Positions 1-11,900 of a stretch of DNA of 64,000 nt are shown here, piece by piece. Numbering within the stretch: the first letter of the stretch is position 1; every line of letters begins with the position of its first letter. A model generated the notes under the pieces. That model did not search any database. It saw only the letters and a program-made list of their open reading frames with translations, and was not told where the DNA came from. Source of the DNA: Beroe forskalii. Lineage: Eukaryota > Ctenophora > Nuda > Beroida > Beroidae. The DNA is taken from the NCBI GenBank assembly GCA_011033025.1, contig WFMF01000166.1:186001-250000 (forward strand), read 5' to 3'. The position numbers were made by a program, and so were the translations under genes.

Positions 1-278
1 TTCGAATAAACATTTACCTTTAGCCTAATAGGATGCAGGAAAGGTAGTACGGCATATATTCATCTCACGACATTTCATCTCCCTGTTCTGACCCTAACCC
101 AGACCCCAACCTGTGCTCGGAGTTGAAATATTACGAGATCAAGTGTCGTGAGATCAAATTTCCGTTCCCCTTAGGAGAAACTGTACATTATACAAGACGA
201 ACACGTTGATAGGACAGCTAAACTGTGAGAGTATGATTAAATATGATTTGGAATAGATATTTGGAGAAACATCTTCAG

Positions 279-3200
279 GTGCTGTTGAAGAGTGACAAGC
301 AAAGCCCCGTGATAAACATCAGTGGGACGTGTCTGGAAGAAGTGAACATGGCAGCACAGGAAATACAGGAGTTCGTCAACTCGATTGAGAAGTTTGAAAC
401 GGTATGTTTTTGAAGTAAACTGCCTATTTTCCAGGCCTTGAATCGGAAGTTTTTCAAAATTTGTGATTGCTTTACCTGGTTAAATCTTACTTTCCAGTTT
501 GAGTCCTACTTCCGAATCGAACTATTTTTATTATAGACTTTACCAGCTCTGCACTTTTATTGGTTTCTGATAGGGTGTCCATCTCGGTTCCACATTGGTT
601 TAAACCCTCGCCCTTCGGGCTATGGATCAGAACATTTCTCTTATATCAGACTCAGAGTTCATCGTATGCCATCTACACTCAGATACCCCTCGACAAAGTC
701 ACGCCTGAACGTGTGGCGAAAGCTACTGCAGAGCAGGGTGAATGTTGGGACATCTCCAATCCCTCCAGTAACCTGTTTGTCTTGTGTCACCAGTATCAGA
801 GCGAGATATCGGTGTTTGGGGGAAGAGAGCCCGTGGCAAGGACTGTCAAGAGGTTATCTGCAGATTTGGGGTGAAGTTTGAGTTATTGATGATGACTGTA
901 AATGCGTTTTTTCATGTTTTTTGTTAATTTATTGATATTCAATGGATCCGAAACAGTTTTTATTCGGGGTTGTAGTAGGTATTTATAAAGACGTTTTTCA
1001 CTTTTAATTTTAAACTTTTCTGTTGAAACGGCTTGCGAATAGATTCCTTAAATTAATATTCTTTTGCACTAAAGGAAAATACCATTGATGAGTGACACTG
1101 TACATTTTCATCTTTGTATGTCTACTAGCACGATATTTTTAGCATCCCCTCCCGAGATTCTAATCTACATAAATCACAGTAAGAAGTTGCAGTGATTCGA
1201 CCAACTCATACTCTGTTTTTATGTTTTTTGTTGTTGTTTTTTTTGTTGTTTTTATTCGTTTTATTGTAATTTGAATAACATCCCCCAACTGAGTATGTCA
1301 CTGGTCACAGTAGCATGAACCTCTACCGGGAGGATGAACCAGCGGCTCATTTCCGCTACCAGCTATGCTCGTTACATCTTCAAGGCTTACCAGTCTTCTG
1401 CTACTGCGGTAGGTATTACAGTCCAAGAGAAATTCTTTCCTTAGCAAGCTACGATGTAGTTCCAATTATTTCAATGAAAGAGAAATCTTGGGACTTGACT
1501 ATGAAGGTACGAAAAGATAACCTACTGCATAATGGGCCAAAATTGAGCTAACCTCGAGATGCCAGAATACCTGATGAGAATGTGACATCTTCAATCATCA
1601 TAAAATTTGAAAATTTGCCAATTATTTTCCTAATTTTACAGAGATATGACCTTCATAATTTCCTCTCAGGAAAAGACGGTCACGTTGAACAAGTACCAAA
1701 ATGAAATTGCTCGCCGCTGCACTCAAGAACTTAGGAACCTAGTTAGTAAAATAATGTTTTTTCTGTTGCTGATGTACTGAGTAGGTTCTTTATGAAAAGA
1801 AAAATTAAATCCCGTGTATTGTGGGGCAAATAAGCTTCAAATCATTAATACATATCACCTAAATCATTTTCATTCTCAGGGTGATATGAAACGGAGCACA
1901 AATTCCAATGGCAAGACAACTCTGACAGTTACTCACTGTCCTAGCTTATCTACAGATGTGGAAAATATCATATCAAGAATACAACACACGACAATCATCC
2001 CCCTCTCACACAAGGTAAATCCCGATCCTATGATACCACAGACCACTTACCAGCGATTCTTACTGCCTGTGTTGGTGAGCACAGATTTTGATAGGCATGT
2101 GTCGCCACCTCGAGAAATGAGATTCCTTCTGAAAATTCCGATCGCGCGGCTCCGTGTACGTAGGTGAATATACTGTTAAATCAGTATCACACGCGTACAA
2201 ATTGTGGTTTTGTGGAAATTGCAGACACCGATCTCAGAGGTGGCGACACCTCAGATATAATAATTCAAAGAACGGGCCTTGCTATTCCTAATATAAACCA
2301 TTCTACCCTAAAATTGCTAAAGTTGTTTCATGAAGAAACCTGTTTGTAGGGTCTCGGAGAATTCCTGAAGATAAAAGCCGTTGACATTCTAGACAGAGCA
2401 GCCAAAACATCAACTATTGCTATCCTGGATGACACCATCGTCGTTGCTGGCGAAGATGGACACAAGGTTGCTGAATCACTCTTTGATTTCCTGTCGAAAT
2501 TAACTGTAGCGGAAGTACAACTACCGCATTTCGCGACAGGACTGAAAAGAAAGTTGCGAGGGAGTTACCCTGAGGTTTTGGCATTGTTCTCTAAAGATGG
2601 TTCCAAGTTAACAGTTGTGAGTTCATCCGCCCAAAAGGTGGAAGACGTAGTAAAGATGGTAGAGGAAAAATTGGACAAAAATCATCCTGAAAGGACCATG
2701 GCACAGGCTGAAGTGGCCCAAGCTCAGGTGGGTAAAGGTCCACAGAACTTATTCCTGGGTTTGAAAATATGAGTTTGAAAATATGTTGGTATTAATGGCC
2801 CTGGCCAACTTATGTCCCAAAGTAGTGTTTTCCAAATTGCCTCCTTCCCCCCTTAATAAACAGTTTTAAACGAGAAGTGCGCTAAGACCGCTCTTCCGAT
2901 ATAGCTAGTAGCTTCATGATTTCCCTTCAGCTTACGGAAAAGACGGTCACGTTGAACAAGTACCAGTATGAAATTGCCCGCCAATGCTATCAAGAACTAA
3001 GGGACCTGGGTGATACCTGTGTCATTTGCTGATGTTCTAAGTGCAGTTCGGACTTTCCAAAGGGCAAAGAAAAGCCAGATGATTCATTTTGCACTAAATC
3101 TATATTTAGACGATTAATTCCCCAATGAGCAACTTATATGGCTGCCATAATTAACCTGTATTTTCAAGAAGTAAATGAACATTAAATATACATTTCCATT

Positions 3201-6200
3201 CTAAGGGTGATGCGAAACATTCCAATGAAGAGAAAACTCTGACCTTTACCTACAGTCCCAGCTCATCTGCAGAAGCGGACCATCTCATATCAACAATGAA
3301 AGACATAACCACAATCCCACTGTCCCACAAGGTAAATTTTATTATTTCTTGTGTTGGTAATTTCGTTTTCAAGTTCCGTGTTGGCTTTTCTGGAGATTCT
3401 TCTGGTATTTCAAACCCTTCATGAAGTCTGAGAGCCTTTTTGCAGGTTCTTGGAGGTTTTCTGAAGACAAGAGCCGCTGACATTATAGATACGGCAGCTA
3501 AAACGTCAATTGTAGCAGTCCTAGATGATACCATCGTTGTTGCTGGCAAAAATCGACAACAGGTCGCCGAATCGCTCCTCGATTTCCTGTCCAGATTAAC
3601 TGTATCAGAAGTACAACTTAAAATACCACATTCCGTTTCACTGGCAGACCTTGGAGCTAAGTTGCTTAGCAAGTATCCTGAGGTTTTCACTTCGATTTCT
3701 AGAGGAAAGGATGGTTGCAAATTATCAGTTGTGAGTCCGTCTTCCCAAGAAGTGGAAGACGTAGTGAAGACGGTAGAGGAAGAGTTAGACACACATCGCA
3801 TGGAAAGGACCAAGAATTCTACAGAAACTCCGGCTGAGGTGGGTTAAGGTTCATAGAACTGATTCCTTGGTGTGGAAATATGAGCAAATATCTTTAGGTA
3901 TCTTCCTCCTGTATTTCCTGGATAGTATGTTGCCTCTTTCTCCCATTAATAACGAATATCTGGCAAATGTTTCTTTGTTTCAGCTGGTACATTACGAGCT
4001 TGCCGTGATGTGGAACAAGGCCTATATCATGAGACTCTTACAGCTGTGTGGCATTGAGACAGGGAACAGCTGGGTGACACGAGACGGTGTGGAAACGCTG
4101 AGATCTGTCAGGATTGCCAACATGGTATGTTTTCCAGCCAGACGTTGCATGGCCCCTTCGCTCGCTCGCCAGGCATGAACGTCTGGCAAGTATTGTTTGA
4201 CCATTTCGAAGCTTTAATAGAAATACCTACTAATTTGATTTTGAGGCGGAAATTTCCACAATTGACTTGTTGGTTACTTTCTGATGATATGATTTTATTT
4301 CCCTCAGAAGAGGGACTTTAAGAATATGACGATGCACCTCACCCCTGGGATCCCTTGCACTTTGAAGTTAACGGGAAATAAGAATCACGTGAACAGACTC
4401 AAGAAAAGGCTGATATCTGAGATGGGCAGACACCACCAACGCGAGGTAGAGGTACCAGATCACCCGCACTCGGCCCTCATGAGAAGGGCTATGTTGGAGT
4501 CAGAGCTTCATCGGGAAGCAGTGAAGCAACCTCCGTCAAGGGAAAAGGTGAGAATGAGATGGTGCAGAAACAGCTCTCTGATTGAGATTCATATTGCCAG
4601 TTTGTGCCATTGCAGCGTTCGGTTTCCCTGGCAATTCAATTTTCTTGATTTATCAGACCAGTTAACCTTCGATGTCATTGCGCTTATCTCCAATACGCGC
4701 AGTTTGATACTCATATTTGTAACATTTTCAGGTATGGATAGACAATAGAAGCCTTGGTTCCTCCACCTCTGCCTCCCCCTCCTCCTCCCACTCCCACTCC
4801 TCCTCACACTCTCCCTTTACCATCACGCTATGTGGAGAGGATCTAACTGCAGTCGACGAAACACACGCCAAATTCATGGAGATGGTAGAGAGTTTCAGAG
4901 TCAAAAGTGTCTCCCTTCCCGAGGGGTTGCCACACTACTTGAGGAACAACTTCTGTAGGGAGCTACATCAGGATGGGAAGGTAAAGTGGAGTTATTTGAT
5001 TGTTTCGAGAGCAACTTATCGGACAAATTATTATATTATTGTTCATTTGTTTGAAGATATTTAGAAAATGGGTTCAATCGTTTATAGTTACTCTTTAGTT
5101 TTCGGACAGAATCACACAAACAGCATCATTGCTAATTGCGAGTCTTTATCATCGATCCCTTTAATTTGATCGATCTGTCTGCACACACAGATATTCCCCT
5201 CCCAGGTCTACGTGACAGACAGTCCCTCTGAGATCCTGGTGTTCGGATGCACTAGGGAAGTGGATGTAGGAGCTGAGAACTTGCAAACACTCCTCAATAC
5301 CTCCCTCCGGGGCGAACTGGTGAGTAGAGGATACTGTAGAGGGTACTGGTAGAAGCTTGTCTTACGTCGTCAGACCCATTATTTCAAATTATTTCTGCGT
5401 GCGAGTCGTGGCGCGCGCTTCGCGCGCGCGAGGGGGTCAGGCAACGCCTGACAAGTAGAAGCCAGGTCCCAAGATTTAGTGGTTTAGGCGAACTGGTGAG
5501 TATGTCGGAGACCAGATTTATTATGGGAAGCGGTTACAGGAAAGGGTAGTATTCAACAGTGTAGAATTCAAAGTTCTGCTTTACGAACACAGAATTAATA
5601 TAAAGTTAAAGACAGATCACATTCCTGTTTTCAGGAGTGTTCTGATCCCCGGGAAGTGTCGTTATTCAAGAAACTGATCATAGGCACCTGGTACCTCCGC
5701 TCCCGATTCCCCAACACCTTCGTCACCTGGACTCCCAACAAGATAGACCCCCACTCACCTGCACCCCTCTCCATCAACCTACTCGGCCCCCACTCGGAGG
5801 TTACAGAACTCCGGTCCTTCCTCATGGAGTGGGAAAGTGACAGATACATGGTCCCAGAGACGTGTGACAGGGGCAAGTTGGAGTGGTATGTGTACCAACT
5901 TGGCAAGCTGCCAATTCCTGTGGAATGTAAGATGGCGGAGGAAAGTGTTGAGCTGTTTGGATGCAGGGATGGGATATCTTGTGTGAAGAAGATTCTGGAT
6001 ACTGATACCAAACAAGCAGATGAAGAGAATCCAGATACGCGACCTTTCTTCTTTGATGTGGTGTATGATGATGCCAATGCTACTGATAGTGATTTAACGT
6101 TAGTAACATTTACAATCTTAATATATAATCACATTTGTCACAATGGCAATGTCCATTTTTTTCTATAATGGATGATAAAGATTGATCACTCTGTTTTTTA

Positions 6201-6623
6201 GAATCAGGATCTCTTATACAATGTGTAAGAAATAAGTTACTTATGTGGCTCTAATTTGAGTTTTTTAACATTTTCGATTCGGAATGGCTATCTTGTGGAA
6301 GACGAATATCCTCTTTTCCCCTCAGGATGCAGGTGTACAAGTCCCACTTCCTCAAGGTCCTTTTCATCGCTACTAACACCTTCAAAGACAAGTTCCGGCT
6401 CACCAGAACTCATATTGTCGGGAATAAGCTCTTCTTCTCAGGAGTGGATTGTAATAATGCTCTCGAATACTTCATTAAGTTTTATGATAGGATCATGGCA
6501 TTACTTGGCTACATTCTGAACCCAACCATCAATTGGTCCGCTGGATGTTCCATTTGGATATATCAAAACCACTTTCTCGAAATCGAGTTTTTTTTTTACT
6601 TCCCTTTCGACGTGTCGCTTTAA
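279..6623 (+). CDS. Multi-exon protein made of repeated KH-like units (5' end not seen)
   Basis: Proposed exons, all with GT-AG borders and compatible phases unless noted: 279-401, 650-870, 1311-1506 (uncertain), 1670-1741, 1880-2014, 2350-2727, 2931-about 3020 (weak donor), 3206-3331, 3446-3838, 3984-4124, 4308-4547, 4732-4980, 5191-5319, 5635-6098 and 6326-6623 (stop TAA). They join to about 1,084 residues. I see no start codon, so the gene probably begins upstream of the window. About ten times the protein shows a strand ending in G, then a few residues, then an amphipathic helix, e.g. VINISGTCLEEVNMAAQEI, TLKLTGNKNHVNRLKKRL and LFFSGVDCNNALEYFIKF. This resembles the KH units of vigilin or PARP14-type proteins, but no clear GxxG loop is seen, so nucleic-acid binding is inference. 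There is no signal peptide or membrane segment. A serine/histidine-rich linker lies near 4760-4815. Exons 1670-2727 and 2931-3838 are a tandem duplication. The last exon crosses a run of ten T near 6590, so the exact C-terminus is uncertain. Confidence 0.72.
1670..3838 (+). repeat. Tandem duplication of a three-exon module inside the KH-like gene
   Basis: Exons 1670-1741, 1880-2014 and 2350-2727 are repeated as 2931-about 3020, 3206-3331 and 3446-3838, with introns in the same places. Matching peptides include EKTVTLNKYQ in both first exons, IPLSHK at the end of both second exons, and LDDTIVVAG plus KVEDVV/EVEDVV in both third exons. The introns have diverged, so the duplication is not recent. 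Confidence 0.88.
5311..5503 (+). repeat. 16-bp direct repeat around a GC-rich insert at a splice donor
   Basis: GGCGAACTGGTGAGTA occurs at 5311-5326, where it spans the end of the exon and the donor, and again at 5488-5503. Between the copies lie about 160 bp with a GC-rich palindromic core (5408-5430) and a second short inverted repeat (5437-5452). This looks like an insertion with a target-site duplication, but no mobile family is recognised. Confidence 0.5.
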
Positions 6624-6969
6624 CTGTTGAGTACATAGCGTCCTACGAAAAGGTCTTTGCTAAAAGGGGAGGGGAGTTCGAAGGTAAATGTAAAGTGACT
6701 TTCTTTTTCAGTTAATTCGAACAGAGAGATGGATGCTGCTGGTCTGAGGCTTCATTTACATCGACGGAATAAAGAAGAAATGAATGACGAACAGTTGAAC
6801 ACTGACCCATATGTGTGCACATGGATCGATCGAGAGAAGGTGCAGAGGACAGTGAACTAAATTGTATGAATTCGAATCATTATCGACCAGTGTGAGAGTA
6901 GTAGGATGTTATACCCTCCGCCGCGCACACCTTTTTCTGCAACACGACACTCAAAAATTTGGCTAGTGT

Positions 6970-7193
6970 CCCATATAACTCCTGGCTCTTCATTATCTAT
7001 GATAATGACGTCAGTCAGAAAAATATAGTTAAGCGCACCTAGCGCTTTGAGGACTAGGGTTAGAGTCACGATTAGGGTCAGGATTTGTTAGGGTCAGGGT
7101 TAGGAGAACTGTTAGGGTTTTGCACATGGTTAGGTTTTACCTTCAAAAAATTGACCTTAAGTCTGTGACGTCACTCAGCCAGAGTTATATGGG
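6970..7193 (+). mobile_element. Short inverted-repeat element (MITE-like), copy 1
   Basis: The ends CCCATATAACTC (6970-6981) and GAGTTATATGGG (7182-7193) are inverted copies. The inside carries TTAGGG-like motifs and the segment AATGACGTCAGTCAG. A clearly homologous copy in the opposite orientation lies at about 34178-34376. It has no coding capacity. Confidence 0.65.
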
Positions 7194-8407
7194 CCCATAT
7201 TCGAGTGTTGCGCGCCGCGCATGGAATATACGTGTTTAGCTAGGCATGGGAGAAATCCATCTACTGTGAGTGTGACCCACTTCCTGGTGTTGTTTGCTCC
7301 CCATGACCCTGTACAGTGGACAAATAAGTGGCCGTTGTTACCTTGGGCGTCTTAGGATTTTATGAAAATATTTCTTGTTTCGTGGATGGAGCAAGGTCTG
7401 AGAACGCCTTCTTGAATTTCCGGGCAATCACCATCTATATTCTATACTCACGGGATATCTACGTATGCAACATACCTAAAATATGGTACTCATTGAATTT
7501 CCGAGCCAGCTTCAGGCTGGTGAGAAAGATGAGGACTAAGGAGTTTTTGAAGTCTTGTCATTTACATTCAAGTTTTTGTTTTTTGAAGTATTATTTCCCA
7601 TACGTTCAGCGTCTTCAATTTTCACGTGGAGTGGAAGAAAGGTCTTCTGATTGCGGGCCGGGAGGGAGGGGTCAAAAATTGTCGAAATATCGCGGACGTC
7701 TACTGATGACCTCTGGGTACCAGATTCTAGGGAAAAAGTGCGAATTCCGAGGAAACTCTCTTAAACCGTCTACATTGTGTGTTCTAAACCGTCATTGTTC
7801 TGATCAGTAGGCTTGAAATCGACGGGCGATGTCCGTCCCTTTCTTCTGACTTGTTGTTGAAGGCGCAAAGTGACGTCCAAATGTGGAACGTTGCGCCGCG
7901 CGCGTGGGTAGGGTAACATCCTACGAGCTTGAAAGAATTTATGTAAACGTACAAATACAAAGTTGAAAGTATAAATAAATACAATTTCATACATGGATAA
8001 TTTGGTTTTGCGCGCGTTCACAATTGTGCAATTTATTTTTTCTTATCAAAATGCAGCTTTGAAGCTATTGCAAACTACACATTATGATACACAGCATACA
8101 TGGTGCCACAGGACGAGTTATATAGGCTACTGTTTAGCCAGCAAAGGAATAGTGAATACAGGTTGGAATAACATTGTAGGTCGCATAGTACAATGTCCAG
8201 TGTTTGCTTCAACCACCAAATCAAAATATATTGTATCTCCTCAGTATGACTTTTGTTTGCCAATCATAAAGCGAGTATATACCATACATTAGTTGCAAGT
8301 TTTTAGAGAAAGTCGAAGTTCAATATGAGACCCTCTGAGATTCTGGGGGCTGCACCCCATGCCTTGGCTGACAGTGAACCTGCTTCAGCGAAGGAAGGCC
8401 TGGGGTA

Positions 8408-8809
8408 ATGGGTGATCAACTGAGTTATTCAAGTGAAAAAATAATTTCCTCGTATATGAATAGATATGTAACTCAATCACCCCCGCCCCTAAAGGAAGCC
8501 CCACAACTGGTCAAAGCTAAATCCATTTACAACCCAATCAGGAATCAGGGAATGAATCTATTCTCCGCTATGGAGACTCGATACTACACTATTTTCGGTG
8601 TTGTATTGAATTATTTGGATCCCGTAATTAGATTTAATACAATAAGAAGTTGTTTTCATGATCATATTCATGCCATTTCATTGGCATCTGGTGTCATGGA
8701 GGTCAATGATCATGGGTGGCAGCTCTTCAAAGGGGGCAGAAAACAGGGAAATCTTTCATGTGCCGCCAAGAATCTGTTGCAGGGAAACATTAGCTCGAAA
8801 TACTCCTAA
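8408..8809 (+). CDS. Hypothetical ORF, 133 codons
   Basis: An ATG-initiated open frame of 133 codons ending in TAA. I recognise no domain, signal peptide or membrane segment. It lies about 160 bp upstream of the CAP gene's first exon and could be leader sequence, an unrelated small gene or chance. Two near-identical stretches elsewhere would suggest a repeat, but none was found. Confidence 0.15.
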   Translation: MGDQLSYSSEKIISSYMNRYVTQSPPPLKEAPQLVKAKSIYNPIRNQGMNLFSAMETRYYTIFGVVLNYLDPVIRFNTIRSCFHDHIHAISLASGVMEVNDHGWQLFKGGRKQGNLSCAAKNLLQGNISSKYS

Positions 8810-8972
8810 AAACTACCGCCGCGGATAAGCTGTTGCTCCTCTCTCAATTTTCAATACTCCTATCGCCTGCAGCTGTGTTGAGTTTCTCCCTATAATTGTG
8901 CATCGTTTTGAGCTTTCAGTTTGCGTTGCAGAACAGTTTTAAGTCTGAATTGTGGAAGTGATTGATTAAATA

Positions 8973-11900
8973 ATGAAGAGATGGAAACATTTCATCAAAG
9001 TTATTTTCATTAAAAGGAAGAAGAAGAAAAGTGAGTTAAATGAGGTTGGTTTTAAGATTGAGTTGGTGTAAAGGGGTTTACATTTCTAACCTTTCTTGTA
9101 CTCTTACTTTAGATACATAACGGCACCCCCTTCACATTATAGGGGTCAGATAAGGGGCAAAAGGAGGCTAATAGGTTAATAGGGGTCACACAAAGGTCTT
9201 TCCTCTCGCACAGTCTCCGGGAACAACCCCGTTTAGGTCACTGCCCAATGGCAAGTCATCTACATTCCAATACGCAACCTTATAGATTAAATGAGCCAAT
9301 GTACCTTGATCCAGATAACTCTGCAGTTTCTCTTTGTCTAATTAATCACTTTTCAGGGGACACAGGACCTTGGTACAGAGGAACATGACTTGGAAGTAAG
9401 GATAGGATGCGAGGAAGATACGGAAAATGAAGAGGAGATGTTCTTCCCTGAAGAAGAACAAGATAACCTGTCAGCCCAATCATTGGTCGGTATCTATAAT
9501 CTTACTTAGTATTTATTATCTTACTATAATAGCACTACACTACTAGGGTGGGGTAGTTTTGGCGCGCAGTTGAGTAGTTGCACCTGGAAGAGCAATCGAT
9601 AAAATATAACAGTTGTGACAATGTGGCATGTGCGATAAGTCTATCGGAAGAGCAGATATTTTCAATAATGACATTAAAAATGGATCTGAATTCCAATGAT
9701 CACAATCAATCCATTATTAGTTCATGCCTCATGATTCCATAGACATGATGTACATGATACACTCAAAGGATCCTATTATGCACAAGATACACCAGCCTTG
9801 TGACCTCCCTGCCTCAAACATTCGTGGAATTTGCAAAGTTAATTATTCTGGGTAACTTCATCACTGGAGTTTGCGCACGACCTACTATTGTATTTCGTGT
9901 ATACACATTCACGTACAATACATGTTATGTAAATATCTCAATTCCGCGTTTCTTCCGGAGATTTTCCCAGAACTCTACTGTTAGCTCACAGTCACGCAGC
10001 ATTACACGCTCTAATCGTGTAATTATTCCCCGTCAAGAGCACGAGCTGCTGTGTGTACCGTACATTTAACGTACATTCGTGTGTGCTGAGAAGTGAGAAC
10101 GTATAGTTACGTATATTATTGCTTGTATAGCTTCTTTGTTGAAAACATAGTTACATCGTTGGGTGAGGTTCTTGGTTAGCTGGTTATTATTATTATTAGT
10201 TGGTTTCCCTTGTTTTTGGTAAGCTTGAATAACGCCTGTTTCTACATCTAGCGTTGTCTGTACCTGTATCTGAATAGGACACCCAATATCTTTACTTGCG
10301 TAGAGCCGACAGGAACCTATATTACCTGGCACAGTTTAGTCGCTTTACATCATTCTATCAGCCTTGGAAAGCATGTAAGACACGCTTGACCCATGAAAAA
10401 GGTAAAAATGAAATAGTGAAATTTACCGGTTGCATTTGCGCAGTAATCTTCCATTATTAATTGAACATATTATTATGCTAGCGAATTTGACATAATTAGT
10501 AAATTTCGCGTCCTATGATGTAACCAACCGTAGAACGAAAACCATCGCAGCGCTGAAGTGTAACGAATACCCCCGTGTTTTTGAGGAGATGAAGTGGGTA
10601 GAATTGTCTGCTCCATAACATTCTACTCCTTTATCAAGTTACAGGAATGATATGACACTAATAACTAAATTAAACAATTAAATAGTGGATCTGCCCCAGG
10701 AACGTCTTGAGAAGAGTCGGCTACACCAGCTGGACAGTTTGAAGTGTACCATGTGTGGAGCCAACTTCCTTGCAACTGACATACCTGATATCAATCCAAG
10801 CGACGGTATGAAGTCCACTTACAACTTTATAATGGTTAATGTATGTCAACACGACCACTTTTTGTGATCAATATTATGGTGGAAAATCTGAAGTTATTAT
10901 CATTGGGCTTCAACTAGGGCAGTATGAGGGTCATTATACTCGAACTAGCAGGCCTGCTTATACAAAGCTCACTCGGCGGCGCTACGAGCCGCCTCGACAG
11001 GAGTTTACCCTCAAAAGTGGAATATCAACAGGTATCCGCATTCCGCTGAAGAATTCAAAAGTTGACGAATGTCAGGATTATTATAATAAGCTTATAAGAG
11101 GCTAATCACACAGGTTCGTATCGACACAAGGATTGCAGAGAGAGGCACCTCCCCTCCCCCTCTCCAACATCCTTCTACACTGACAGATTCATGAGACTGG
11201 AAGCTCCTACCTTGCCTGCAGCCTTAGGAGAATTCGAAAAGGAGATGCTCGCAGCCCACAATGCCCTGAGACAAAGGTTTGTTTAAGCTTACTTGATAGT
11301 TTGAGCAGGTTTACTGAAATGGTTTACTCACAAAGTTTGGAAAGTATTTTGAAAAACTTCTTCTAGAACAATCGTTTCCCAGGCACGGAGCAAAGCACGT
11401 TTTGTGGTCGAGTAAACTGACATCCTATGCGCAGAGATGGGGGGTAAGACTTTCAGTCCTCAACAAAGACTACCGCTCCAACTCTAGCATCATTCTATCC
11501 ATTCTTAACGATGTTTCATACGGTAAGTCTTTCTGAGACATAAGGTATGAACGAATTGAATTCGAACAGAATTTCAGCCAAACCAAACTAGCAGACCCAT
11601 GATCAATCAATTCACACGAGCTAACAGTGGCTTGTTTAGCTCGTTTCATTGTCATATAACTGTCACACCAGCTGACAGTGAACTGTTCAGGACAGAACGT
11701 AGGGGTAGTGCTAGGGAGGAAGATGGCAGTGCCAAAGATCGTAGCGCAATGTGTTGAGACGTGGTATGCTAACACTGCACGACGGTACGACTACAGGCAA
11801 GAAGCACCACAATCGGTATGTTATCCAACAAAGGAAATAGATGGATAATTCATAAATATCATGCGTTAGAAATTACAACTTAACAACATCGAAGATTCTC

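Larger units (their letters stand above)
6624..8972. other. Intergenic stretch, only small repeats seen
   Basis: This separates the KH-like gene from the CAP gene. It holds the small inverted-repeat element at 6970-7193, GC-rich repeat pieces near 7200-7235 and 7890-7910, and short unrecognised ORFs. No convincing exon was found apart from a weak ORF at 8408-8809. Confidence 0.5.

Noticed and set aside
7060-7130. TTAGGG-like motifs resembling an interstitial telomere
   Set aside because: The motifs are irregular and belong to the MITE-like element, which recurs at 34.2 kb.
11444-11456. Apparent 13-bp intron (GTAAGACTTTCAG) in the CAP gene
   Set aside because: It is too short to splice, and reading through keeps the frame and gives a better CAP match.
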